Shown here: positions 43,074 to 52,286 of the stretch, in pieces
How the letters are laid out: every line of letters begins with the position of its first letter
How positions within the stretch are numbered: position 1 is the stretch's first letter
DNA from: Lutibacter sp.
GTDB lineage: Bacteria > Bacteroidota > Bacteroidia > Flavobacteriales > Flavobacteriaceae
Assembly: GCA_002733665.1 (NCBI GenBank)
Contig: NVWM01000004.1
Coordinates: forward strand, 59,257-123,256
Length of the DNA stretch: 64,000 nucleotides
Direction of reading: 5' to 3'
Notes under the pieces: generated by a model
The model's database searches: none
What the model saw: only the letters and a program-made list of their open reading frames with translations
What the model was told of the DNA's origin: nothing
Made by a program: the position numbers and the translations under genes

Positions 43074-43720
43074 TGAGCGAAGAACGACTAAATTACTATG
43101 ATCCAAAAGAGGAGAAACTTAATGTAATTACACACGGTTTTGGGTTGTTGATGAGTATTGTAGCGCTATTTTTTTTAGTAAAAAAAGTTATAGGTCACGA
43201 TACAATTTCTATTATTAGTTTTGTTGTTTTTGGATTGAGTTTAATAATATTATATACAGCATCAACACTATATCATGCTACAAAAGATCCGAAAAAACGG
43301 TACAGACTAAACATCTTTGATCACGCATCTATATATGTTTTAATTGCAGGAACATACACACCCTTTGCACTTTTAGTTTTAGACGGTTGGGTTGGTTGGA
43401 CAATCTTTGGAATTTCTTGGGGATTAGCATTAGTTGGGATTATTTTAAAATTGTTTTTTACAGGAAAGTATGATAGAGCATCAACAATTGCCTATGTTTT
43501 TATGGGTTGGTTGATTGTATTTGCTATAAAACCATTGATAGAAAATTTAACTGTAGAAGGCTTATTATGGCTTTTTGCTGGAGGCCTTTTTTACACTATT
43601 GGAGCCGTGTTATACAGTATGCAAAATATAAAACACAATCACGCAATTTTTCATATCTTTGTATTGCTTGGTAGTTTCTCTCATTTTATGGCAGTTTATT
43701 ATCATATTTTACCAAAATAA
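43073..43720 (+). CDS. Hemolysin III family (PAQR-like) membrane protein
   Basis: The 215-residue product has seven hydrophobic segments and the HlyIII/PAQR signatures: EEKLNVITHGFGLLMSIVAL, the metal-site histidine regions STLYHATKD and DHASIYVLIAGTYTPF, and a C-terminal HAIFHIFVLLGSFSHFMAVY. Despite the name, bacterial members are more likely membrane hydrolases/sensors related to adiponectin receptors (YqfA/TrhA) that affect membrane lipid homeostasis. Its coupling to plsC supports a role in phospholipid balance. Confidence 0.92.
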   Translation: MSEERLNYYDPKEEKLNVITHGFGLLMSIVALFFLVKKVIGHDTISIISFVVFGLSLIILYTASTLYHATKDPKKRYRLNIFDHASIYVLIAGTYTPFALLVLDGWVGWTIFGISWGLALVGIILKLFFTGKYDRASTIAYVFMGWLIVFAIKPLIENLTVEGLLWLFAGGLFYTIGAVLYSMQNIKHNHAIFHIFVLLGSFSHFMAVYYHILPK

Positions 43721-43762
43721 TAGAAGTTAAAACAGAATTTATCAGAAACAAATAAGAAAACA

Positions 43763-45625
43763 ATGAATTTTAAGAACACAGTATTAGTAGCAATTGCAGC
43801 AATTTTTATGATTAGTTGCGCTGAAACCAAAAAAGAAGAAATGAAAGCATTAAAATATGTTGATGAACCGCATTCTTACGCGCAACCTAACGAAGCAGTA
43901 ATCACACATTTGAATTTAGATATTGATGTAAATTTTGATAAAGAAGTTATCAGCGGAACTGCATCTTATGATATTACAAACAACAATGAGGCTACTGAAA
44001 TTATATTAGACGCAAAAAACTTAGTAATAGAAAATGTACAAGCAGACGGAAAAGACACTAAGTTTTCGCTAGGGACTTATAATGAATCTTTAGGGCAATC
44101 ATTAAATATTACGATTGCAAAAGACACTAAAAAAATTACTGTCTTTTACCAAACTACTGATAAAACAGAAGCGGTACAATGGTTAAATCCACAGCAAACA
44201 CAAGACAAAACGCAACCGTTTTTATTCACACAAGGACAAGCAATTTTAACTCGTACATGGATTCCGATTCAGGATAGTCCACAGATTAGAATCACCTACG
44301 ATGCAACGGTAAGAGTTCCAAAAGAATTGATGGCTGTGATGAGTGCTGAAAATCCGAAGGTAAAATCTGAGAATGGAGAGTATCATTTTAAAATGGCACA
44401 AAAAATCCCACCATATTTAATGGCATTGGCAGTTGGAGATATTGCTTATAAAGCTGTGAGTAATAGAACAGGAATCTATGCTGAAAATTCTATGGTAGAT
44501 GTAGTGCATGAAGAGTTTTCTGAAATGGAAAAGATGGTTGTAGAGGCAGAAAAATTATATGGTAAATATGCTTGGGATCAGTTTGATGTGATTGTTTTAC
44601 CGCCAAGTTTTCCTTTTGGAGGAATGGAAAATCCTAGGTTAACATTTGCTACACCAACATTAATTGCTGGCGATAAAAGTTTAACATCAGTAATTGCACA
44701 TGAGTTAGCACATTCTTGGTCTGGAAACTTAGTTACCAACGCAACTTGGGATGATTTTTGGTTGAATGAAGGATTTACTGTATACTTCGAAAACCGTATT
44801 ATGGAAGCATTGTACGGAAAAGAAAGAGCAGATATGTTAGGTTTAATTGCACGTCAAGATTTAGACGAAGAAGTAGAAGGGTTTAAAGATGCTCCTGAAA
44901 ACACACATTTAAAATTAGACTTAAGTAAACGTAATCCTGATGACGGAATGACAAGTATTGCATACGACAAAGGGTTTATGTTCTTAAAAACATTGGAAGG
45001 AATTGCAGGAAGAGAAAACTTTGATGTGTTCTTAAAAAATTACTTTCAAGGACATGCTTTTTCTACAATGACAACTGAAAAATTCATTAAATATTTAAAT
45101 GAAAACTTATTAGAGAAGCACAACCTTTCTTTTAATACTGATGAATGGGTTTACAATCCAGGAGTACCAAGTAATGCATTTGAAATTAAATCTGACAAGT
45201 TTGAAAACGTTTCAAACACATTAAAATCAATTGTAGAAACAAACAAAGTAGACGCGAGTGTAGTTAAAGATTGGACAACACAAGAATGGGTTTATTTTAT
45301 TCGTAATTTCCCAGAAGACATTACTCCAGCACAAATGGCAATAATTGACAATGCATTCGATTTAACCAACTCTACTAATTCTCATAAGGCAATGGTCTGG
45401 TACGAGCAAGCGATAATTCATAATTATAAAGGAAACAATGTAGATACGAAGATTGAAGAGTTTTTAATTCGTGTTGGTCGTCGTTGGTATGTTTCTACAC
45501 TATATAAAGCGTTTGCAAAAGCAGGAAAAACAGATGAAGGGTTGGCTATTTATAAAAAAGCTAGAGCAAACTATCACTCTGTAACTATGAACACTGTTGA
45601 TGAGACTTTGGGATATAAGGAGTAA
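43763..45625 (+). CDS. M1-family aminopeptidase lipoprotein (leukotriene A4 hydrolase-like)
   Basis: The 620-residue product has a lipoprotein signal ending in lipobox MISC. The M1 exopeptidase motif FPFGGMENPRLTF precedes the zinc site HELAHSWSGNLV, with His313, His317 and the distal Glu336 (WLNEGFTVYFE). The C-terminal helical domain resembles that of leukotriene A4 hydrolase/ColAP-type cold-active aminopeptidases. It removes N-terminal residues from peptides, here probably in the periplasm or at the outer-membrane inner face. It ends before a palindromic terminator. Confidence 0.95.
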   Translation: MNFKNTVLVAIAAIFMISCAETKKEEMKALKYVDEPHSYAQPNEAVITHLNLDIDVNFDKEVISGTASYDITNNNEATEIILDAKNLVIENVQADGKDTKFSLGTYNESLGQSLNITIAKDTKKITVFYQTTDKTEAVQWLNPQQTQDKTQPFLFTQGQAILTRTWIPIQDSPQIRITYDATVRVPKELMAVMSAENPKVKSENGEYHFKMAQKIPPYLMALAVGDIAYKAVSNRTGIYAENSMVDVVHEEFSEMEKMVVEAEKLYGKYAWDQFDVIVLPPSFPFGGMENPRLTFATPTLIAGDKSLTSVIAHELAHSWSGNLVTNATWDDFWLNEGFTVYFENRIMEALYGKERADMLGLIARQDLDEEVEGFKDAPENTHLKLDLSKRNPDDGMTSIAYDKGFMFLKTLEGIAGRENFDVFLKNYFQGHAFSTMTTEKFIKYLNENLLEKHNLSFNTDEWVYNPGVPSNAFEIKSDKFENVSNTLKSIVETNKVDASVVKDWTTQEWVYFIRNFPEDITPAQMAIIDNAFDLTNSTNSHKAMVWYEQAIIHNYKGNNVDTKIEEFLIRVGRRWYVSTLYKAFAKAGKTDEGLAIYKKARANYHSVTMNTVDETLGYKE

Positions 45626-45648
45626 AGAAAAATAAAACTAATTTATCA

Positions 45649-45683
45649 GACCTCGTAGGTTTTCAAAACCTACGAGGTCTTTT
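45649..45683 (+). terminator. Palindromic terminator after the aminopeptidase gene
   Basis: The palindrome has arms GACCTCGTAGGTTTT/AAAACCTACGAGGTC around one base, followed by five T. It is a near-copy of the gdhA terminator at 2453-2482 with covarying arm changes (TT to CG pairs). Confidence 0.85.
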
Positions 45684-45694
45684 TATAACCAACT

Positions 45695-45761
45695 GTCATT
45701 CCTGCGAAGGCAGGAATCCAAACCTAAACTCAATATAAATTCCTGCCTTCGCAGGAATGAT
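45695..45761. repeat. Family A palindromic repeat, complete
   Basis: Left arm 45695-45719 (GTCATTCCTGCGAAGGCAGG...) and right arm 45739-45761 (...CCTTCGCAGGAATGAT) match the copy at 7751-7817 closely. It lies directly behind the palindromic terminator. The rest of the gap to 45899 is AT-rich with no clear feature. Confidence 0.9.
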
Positions 45762-45898
45762 AGTTTTTTTAACAAAACTTTATTTCAACCCAACACAATA
45801 TTCTTTTAAATAGTTGCGTTATTTTTAGTAACTTCAAGCAAATTTTTTAATTGCAACTATCGTTTATTTTGCTGTAAACGAAATCAAATTTTACTAAA

Positions 45899-48800
45899 AT
45901 GAAACTTTCAAAGGCACTTCTTATGCTCATCTTGAGTGTATTCGTATTTTCTTGTAAACCAAAAAACCCACAAGAATCAACCGACAATTTATTTAAATTT
46001 AAAGACTACATCACACAAACTACTTCTGGAGAGGTCTCGGCGAAATCTTCCATCAGAATAGATCTTTTAAAAGAAGTTGATTCGTGGGTTCCAAATCAAG
46101 AAATAACAGAAAATATTGTTTCTATTTCTCCTTCTGTCAAAGGAACGTTGATAGCATTAAATTCGCGCACAGTATTATTTAAACCTTCAGAAAAACTAAA
46201 AGAAAACAAAGAATATCAAGTAACGGTAAATCTTGGGAAACTGTATTCCAATGTGCCTTCAGAATATAAAAAGTACAGGTTTAAATTTAAAACGTTAGAG
46301 CAAAATTTTTCTATCAACACGAACGCTATTCAGTCATATAGTAAGAAATGGCAATATCTTGAGGGCGTTTTACGCGCTTCAGATGTAATGAGTTTAGAAG
46401 ATGTTGAGCAACTACTTTCAGCAAATCACAAAGGAGATAAGTTAAAAGTAAAATGGAACACCTCAAGAGAATCAAGTAAATATCATGAGTTTAGAATTGA
46501 TAGTATCAAACGTTATGAAGACGACACAGAAGTAGCAATAAAATGGCAAGGAAGTAAAATTGGAGTTGATAATAATGGAGAATCGACCTTTAAAATTGTT
46601 GGAACTAATAACTTTTCAATAGTGAAAATGGAAGTTGTTCAAAGTCCAGAACAACATTTAAAAATCAACTTTTCTGATCCATTAAAAAAACAACAAAATT
46701 TTAATGGTTTGGTGGCAATTCAGAATGCAAAAAACCTAAAATATGTGGTTGACGGTAATATTTTAAAAGTATATCCTTCCAGCAAAATTGTAGGCAATGT
46801 TTCAATAGATGTTTTTCAAGGTATTAAAAGTATTGACGGTTATAAATTAAAGAAACAATTGTCAGAAAAAATCACTTTCGAACAGTTAAAACCTCAAGTT
46901 AGATTGATTTCTAACGGCGTTATTTTACCAAATTCATCGAATTTAAAATTCAATTTCGAAGCAGTAAATTTAAGTGCTGTTGATATTAAAGTTATTAAGA
47001 TTTATGAAGACAATGTATTGCAGTTTTTACAAGACAACAACCTTGACAATACAAGTTCTTACAATATCAGAAGAGTTGGACGAAGAATAGCCAACAAAAC
47101 TATGCCTTTGACTAAAAAAGGGCTAGCAAATAGTGGAAAATGGAAAACGTATGCGATTGATTTATCTAAAATGGTCAAGGCAGATCCTGGAGCAATCTAT
47201 AGAATTGAGTTGAGTTACAAAAAAGCGTATTCACTATATTCTTGTGATGGTTCAGAAGTTGTAACAAATACTGAAGACGACGAATATTACGATGATTATT
47301 ATGAAGAGGACTATTATTATGACGACACTCAAGAGTACACTACTGCCGAAGCCAAAGAGTTAGACGAGCGAGAAGAACAGTATTGGGATAATTTGATTTA
47401 CAACTATCACAATCGCAGATATTATTCATGGAGGGACAGAGAAAATCCGTGTAAAGAAGCATATTTTGATAATGATAACCGTATAGTTTCTGCTAATATT
47501 CTAGCATCAGATTTGGGTGTAATTGTAAAAAAAGGAGAAAATAAATCTTACTTTTTTGCAGTTACGGATATTCTTACAACAAAACCAATTTCAGGCGCAA
47601 GCGTAAAACTTTACAACTATCAGCAACAAGAAATAAGTTCTTCAACTACCGACTCTCAAGGGTTTACAGGTTCTGACCTTAATAAGAATGCCTATTTCGC
47701 AATAGTTTCAAAAGGCAAAAATAAAACCTATATAAAACTGAACGATGGTCATTCATTATCAATGAGTAAGTTTGACGTTTCGGGACAAAAACTTCAAAAA
47801 GGGTTGAAAGGATTTATTTATGGCGAACGTGGTGTTTGGAGACCAGGAGATTCTATTCATTTGACGTTTGTATTGAATGACAAAACCAATCCTTTACCAA
47901 AGAATCATCCAGTAAGAATGGAATTGACAGATGCGCAAGGAAAGTTGGTTTTCAAGAAAATCAACACGAATAACGTCAACGGATTTACACGTTTTTCAAT
48001 TCCAACTTCTGATGCTTCACCAACAGGAAATTGGAAAGCAAATGTGAGTGTTGGTGGCGCACATTTTAGCAAAAATATTAAAGTAGAAACTATAAAACCA
48101 AACAGATTAAAAATCAAACTTGATTTTCCAGACGAAGTTTTATCTGCCAAAAATGCCATAAACGGAGATATTGCTGTGAACTGGTTGCATGGTGCTCCTG
48201 GAAAAAACTTACGTACAGAAATCAAAGCAAAATTTACATCTATTTTAATAGGATTTAAAGGTTTTGACGGCTATATTTTTAACGATCCAATCAGAAAATT
48301 TAATTCTGAAGAATTGGTGATTTTTGATGAAAAAGTAAATGAAGAAGGAACAGCAAAAATTAATAAAAAATTGAACTTGCAGAGCAAGGCTCCAGGAATG
48401 TTGAGAGCAACATTTTTTACACGAGCATTTGAAAATGGAGGTGATTTTTCTATGGATGTGTTCTCAAAAAATTATGCACCATACATTTCTTTTGTAGGAT
48501 TAAAATCACCAAAATCAAGAGCATACGGTTCTTTTTTTACTGATGAAAATGTAACTTTTGATATTGTTACGGTTGATGATAAAGGAAATCCTATAAAAAG
48601 AACAGGTTTAGAAGTTGAGGTGTATAAAATTAATTGGCGTTGGTGGTGGAGTTCGTCACGCGATGATCTGTCATCTTATGTAGGAAGCCAATATCACAAA
48701 CCATTTAAGTCGTTAAAATTAAGCACAAATACGAAGGGAAAAGCAACGTTTAATATCAATGTTCCAAATGATAAAGGAGGACGCTATTTAATTCGTGTTT

Positions 48801-51481
48801 ATGATCCAAAAAGTGGACACGCAACAGGACGCACAACGTACTTCTATAAAGATTGGTGGAAACGTCCAAATAGCGATCCAGAATCTGCAAAAATGCTTAT
48901 TTTTTCTTCGGATAAAGATAAATATGATGTTGGTGAAACTGCTAAAATTACATTTCCTTCAGGTGCAGAAGGGCGAGCGCTTATCAGTATTGAAAACGGA
49001 ACAGAAGTCATCCATCAAGAATGGAAAAAAACTAAGAAAGGAGAAACGACAATTGACATTCCTATAACTGCCGAAATGGCTCCAAATGTATTTGTAAACA
49101 TCTCGTTATTGCAGCCTCATGCATCTACTGCAAATGATTTACCAATTCGATTGTACGGAATTATACCATTGATGGTAGAAAATCCAAAGACGAGATTAAA
49201 TCCTCAAATATCGATGCCTAAAGTTTTACGTCCTGAAGAGAAGTTTACTGTAAAAGTAAACGAGAAAGAAGGCAAGAGAATGACATATACACTTGCTGTT
49301 GTAGATGAAGGATTATTAGGATTAACGCGATATAAAGCACCGAATATTTGGAATGAGTTTTATAAAAAAGAAGCTTTAGGTGTAAAAACTTGGGATATTT
49401 TTGATGATGTTATTGGTGCTTATGGCGGAAGTATAGAGCAAGTTTTTGCTATTGGTGGAGATGAAAATGCTTCAGGTGCAAAAAATAAAAAAGCAAATAG
49501 ATTTAAACCTGTAGTTACCTATTTGGGACCATTTGTTTTAGAAAAAGATCAAACGAAATCTCATACAATCACAATGCCAAAATATATTGGTGCTGTCCGC
49601 ACAATGGTTGTTGCTGGAGATAATAACAATGAGGCATACGGAAGTGTTAACGAATCTACACCTGTAAAAAAACCATTAATGGTCTTGGCATCTTTGCCTC
49701 GCAAGTTGAGTCCAGGAGAACGAGTGACGCTTCCTGTTACTGTATTTGCGATGGAAAACAAAGTGAAGAATGCAACAATCACTTTAAAATTAGATGATAA
49801 AATCAAAATAATTGGACCAAAAACACAACGTGTTTCTTTTTCAAGACCAGATGAAAAAATGGTCTATTTTGAGTTGGATGTTTCTGATGCTAAAGGAATT
49901 TCAAAAATTGAAGTAATAGCGCATGGAAGCGGAGAAAAATCGTCTTACGAAGTCGAAATAGATATTGTCAATCCGAATCCGATAAGCAGTAAAGTTTCTA
50001 ATGTAGTTATCGATGGTAAAAAAACAGAAACGATAGATTTTTCAACATTTGGCGTTGCTGGAACCAATACTGCGACTGTTGAATTTTCAACATTACCTTC
50101 TATGGATTTTACAGGAAGGTTACAGTATCTAATCCGTTATCCTCATGGTTGTGTTGAGCAAACGACTTCGAGTGTTTTTCCGCAGTTATTCTTATCAGAT
50201 ATTTTTGATTTAACGTTTGACAAAAAACAAGAAATGAATGAAAACATCAGAAAAGGAATAGAAAAATTAGGACATTTTCAAGTTCCAAATGGCGGTTTAA
50301 GTTATTGGAGAGGACAAAATACTGCCAATGATTGGGGAACAAGTTACGCTGGACATTTTATGATTGAAGCTGAGAAAAAAGGATATGTTTTACCACTAAC
50401 ATTTATTAGCAATTGGCTTCGCTATCAGCAAAAAGCAGCAAGAGATTGGCGACCAAGATACAACCAATACAATGCAGATGTTGCGCAAGCATATCGTTTA
50501 TATACATTGGCTTTGGCTGGACATCCAGATTTGGCATCCATGAACAGGTTGAGAGAGTTTAGAGAACTTTCTAATACTGCAAAATGGCGTTTGTCAGCAG
50601 CGTATGCACTTGCAGGACAAAAAGAGGCTGCAAAGAAAGTAGCAAATACTGCAAACATCAATTTTAGATCCAGTAAATATGATTATTATTCATACGGATC
50701 AGTTGATAGAAACAGAGCAATGGCACTCGAAACAATGTTATTGGTTGATGATACTCAAATAAGAACATTGACAGAAGATATTGCTAAAAACCTTTCTTCA
50801 GATAGATGGATGAGTACCCAATCTACAGCGTATAGTTTGTTAGCGATGTCAAAAATGGTCGATAAAAATGGAGGAAAAGCATTGAAATTGAATTATAATA
50901 TCAATGGAAAATCACAAAATATCAATACAGAAAAAGCAGTTTCTCAGCGTGATTTAGGCATCAAAAAAGGAAACAATAAACTGGTAATTGATAATTCGTT
51001 AGCGAATACCGTTTATGTGCGTGTTGTAAATTCAGGGAAATTACCGTTAGGAGAAGAGATTGCTGAAAAGCGAAATTTAGGAATATCAATTGTGTATAAA
51101 AACTCTAAAGGAAACAGTATAGATGTTTCAAAATTGACGCAAGGAACTGATTTTACTGCTTCTGTTACAATAAGTAATTTAAAAAGTAATTATGTAAACG
51201 ACATTGCATTGACCGAGATTTTTCCTTCAGGATGGGAAATTGTAAACACACGATTTACTGACTTTGGAGGCTCAGCAACTGCATCAAACTTTACAGATAT
51301 TCGTGATGATAGCGTTAATTTCTATTTTGATTTAGGAAGTCAAAAATCAAGAACATTTGAAGTGAAATTAAACGCATCTTATCTTGGGAAGTATTATTTG
51401 TATGGCATTCAAGCAGAAGCGATGTATGATAATGATTATTTTGTTAGAACGAAAGGAGAATGGATTGAGGTAGTGAAGTGA
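45899..51481 (+). CDS. Alpha-2-macroglobulin family lipoprotein with intact thioester
   Basis: The 1860-residue product has a lipoprotein signal (LILSVFVFSCKPK, lipobox FSC). N-terminal beta domains precede a region rich in Asp/Glu/Tyr (about residues 460-500), then the MG2-type domain (GFIYGERGVWRPGDSIHLTF), the A2M domain (YLGPFVLEKDQTKSHTITMP) and the thioester domain with PHGCVEQTTS (Cys1418, the CxEQ thioester), followed by alpha/alpha toroid repeats. Bacterial A2Ms trap foreign proteases in the periplasm and are usually paired with PBP1C, as here. The presence of CxEQ means covalent trapping is possible. Confidence 0.95.
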   Translation: MKLSKALLMLILSVFVFSCKPKNPQESTDNLFKFKDYITQTTSGEVSAKSSIRIDLLKEVDSWVPNQEITENIVSISPSVKGTLIALNSRTVLFKPSEKLKENKEYQVTVNLGKLYSNVPSEYKKYRFKFKTLEQNFSINTNAIQSYSKKWQYLEGVLRASDVMSLEDVEQLLSANHKGDKLKVKWNTSRESSKYHEFRIDSIKRYEDDTEVAIKWQGSKIGVDNNGESTFKIVGTNNFSIVKMEVVQSPEQHLKINFSDPLKKQQNFNGLVAIQNAKNLKYVVDGNILKVYPSSKIVGNVSIDVFQGIKSIDGYKLKKQLSEKITFEQLKPQVRLISNGVILPNSSNLKFNFEAVNLSAVDIKVIKIYEDNVLQFLQDNNLDNTSSYNIRRVGRRIANKTMPLTKKGLANSGKWKTYAIDLSKMVKADPGAIYRIELSYKKAYSLYSCDGSEVVTNTEDDEYYDDYYEEDYYYDDTQEYTTAEAKELDEREEQYWDNLIYNYHNRRYYSWRDRENPCKEAYFDNDNRIVSANILASDLGVIVKKGENKSYFFAVTDILTTKPISGASVKLYNYQQQEISSSTTDSQGFTGSDLNKNAYFAIVSKGKNKTYIKLNDGHSLSMSKFDVSGQKLQKGLKGFIYGERGVWRPGDSIHLTFVLNDKTNPLPKNHPVRMELTDAQGKLVFKKINTNNVNGFTRFSIPTSDASPTGNWKANVSVGGAHFSKNIKVETIKPNRLKIKLDFPDEVLSAKNAINGDIAVNWLHGAPGKNLRTEIKAKFTSILIGFKGFDGYIFNDPIRKFNSEELVIFDEKVNEEGTAKINKKLNLQSKAPGMLRATFFTRAFENGGDFSMDVFSKNYAPYISFVGLKSPKSRAYGSFFTDENVTFDIVTVDDKGNPIKRTGLEVEVYKINWRWWWSSSRDDLSSYVGSQYHKPFKSLKLSTNTKGKATFNINVPNDKGGRYLIRVYDPKSGHATGRTTYFYKDWWKRPNSDPESAKMLIFSSDKDKYDVGETAKITFPSGAEGRALISIENGTEVIHQEWKKTKKGETTIDIPITAEMAPNVFVNISLLQPHASTANDLPIRLYGIIPLMVENPKTRLNPQISMPKVLRPEEKFTVKVNEKEGKRMTYTLAVVDEGLLGLTRYKAPNIWNEFYKKEALGVKTWDIFDDVIGAYGGSIEQVFAIGGDENASGAKNKKANRFKPVVTYLGPFVLEKDQTKSHTITMPKYIGAVRTMVVAGDNNNEAYGSVNESTPVKKPLMVLASLPRKLSPGERVTLPVTVFAMENKVKNATITLKLDDKIKIIGPKTQRVSFSRPDEKMVYFELDVSDAKGISKIEVIAHGSGEKSSYEVEIDIVNPNPISSKVSNVVIDGKKTETIDFSTFGVAGTNTATVEFSTLPSMDFTGRLQYLIRYPHGCVEQTTSSVFPQLFLSDIFDLTFDKKQEMNENIRKGIEKLGHFQVPNGGLSYWRGQNTANDWGTSYAGHFMIEAEKKGYVLPLTFISNWLRYQQKAARDWRPRYNQYNADVAQAYRLYTLALAGHPDLASMNRLREFRELSNTAKWRLSAAYALAGQKEAAKKVANTANINFRSSKYDYYSYGSVDRNRAMALETMLLVDDTQIRTLTEDIAKNLSSDRWMSTQSTAYSLLAMSKMVDKNGGKALKLNYNINGKSQNINTEKAVSQRDLGIKKGNNKLVIDNSLANTVYVRVVNSGKLPLGEEIAEKRNLGISIVYKNSKGNSIDVSKLTQGTDFTASVTISNLKSNYVNDIALTEIFPSGWEIVNTRFTDFGGSATASNFTDIRDDSVNFYFDLGSQKSRTFEVKLNASYLGKYYLYGIQAEAMYDNDYFVRTKGEWIEVVK

Positions 51482-51501
51482 ATTTATTAGTTTAAAAAGG
51501 T

Positions 51502-51564
51502 GTCATTCTGAGTGTAACGAAGAATCTAATCTTAATGAGATTTTTCGACTACGCTCAAAATGAC
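51502..51564. repeat. Family B palindromic repeat, complete
   Basis: The left arm begins GTCATTCTGAGTGTAACG and the right arm ends CTACGCTCAAAATGAC. It is a diverged relative of 9914-9971 and of the gltX insertion. It starts 20 bases after the A2M stop. Confidence 0.85.
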
Positions 51565-51577
51565 AAAATAAAAAATT

Positions 51578-52115
51578 ATGGGAAAACAATATCAATCAAT
51601 ACTAATCAAAAAGTTAAGAGTTTATAAAAGCACAAAAATTATTTTTTGTTGCTACAGCAGTAGATGATAGCCGTATTAATTTATCACCCAAAGGAGGAGA
51701 TTCTTTGCGAGTTTTGAGCGATAATAGAGTTGTATGGCTTAATTTGACAGGAAGTGGAAACGAAACTGCACCACACTTATTAGAAAACGATAGAATGACG
51801 TTAATGTTTTGTGCATTTGAAGGAAAACCGATGATATTAAGATTGTACGGAACAGCAAAAACACATCATCAGAGAGACGCAGTTTACAGCAAATAGAATA
51901 GTTTATTTCCAGATGAAATAGGCGCAAGACAAATTATAGATATGACTGTTGATTTAGTTCAAACTTCTTGCGGAACTGCTGTTCCTTTTTATGATTTTAA
52001 AGAAGAACGAAATCAATTAAAAGATTGGGCAGAGAACAAAGGAAGAGAAGGAATTCAAGAGTATTGGGAGAAGAAAAATACGTTTAGTATTGATGGAAAA
52101 CCAACAGGAATATAA
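51578..52115 (+). pseudogene. Broken pyridoxamine 5'-phosphate oxidase-like (FMN split barrel) gene
   Basis: The sequence starts in frame at ATG 51578 (MGKQYQSI). It then needs a one-base frameshift between about 51605 and 51618 to continue as EFIKAQKLFFVATAVDDSR, INLSPKGGDSLRVLS, NRVVWLNLTGSGNETAPHLL. A TAG at 51894-51896 interrupts the frame again, after which NSLFPDEIGARQIIDMTVDLV, QTSCGTAVPFYDF and a proper end at 52115 follow. The intact form would be about 178 residues, a soluble flavin-binding family protein. The two lesions indicate a recent pseudogene (or sequencing errors). It lies between the A2M and PBP1C genes, bracketed by palindromic repeats. Confidence 0.85.
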
Positions 52116-52158
52116 TTAATGGTTTTGTAAAGTTGAAAGTAAAAAAGTTTGTAAGGCT

Positions 52159-52255
52159 GTCATTTCGAGCGAATGAGAGAAATCACATCCTGAGAATCAC
52201 ATTCATTTTTTTTTGAGCAATAATGCGATTTCTCCTCGTTCACGTTCGAAATGAC
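52159..52255. repeat. Family D palindromic repeat
   Basis: Left arm 52159-52184 (GTCATTTCGAGCGAATGAG...) and right arm 52227-52255 (...CACGTTCGAAATGAC) form an imperfect inverted repeat across a 42-base spacer. It shares the GTCATT/AATGAC ends of the other families. It lies 31 bases before the PBP1C start. Confidence 0.8.
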
Positions 52256-52286
52256 AAAATGAGATATTAAAAAAGAAAAAATAGCA

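Noticed and set aside
7751..52255. Repeated GTCATT-type sequences considered as a CRISPR array
   Set aside because: Copies are scattered over tens of kilobases, irregularly spaced, palindromic across long arms, and no cas genes are present.
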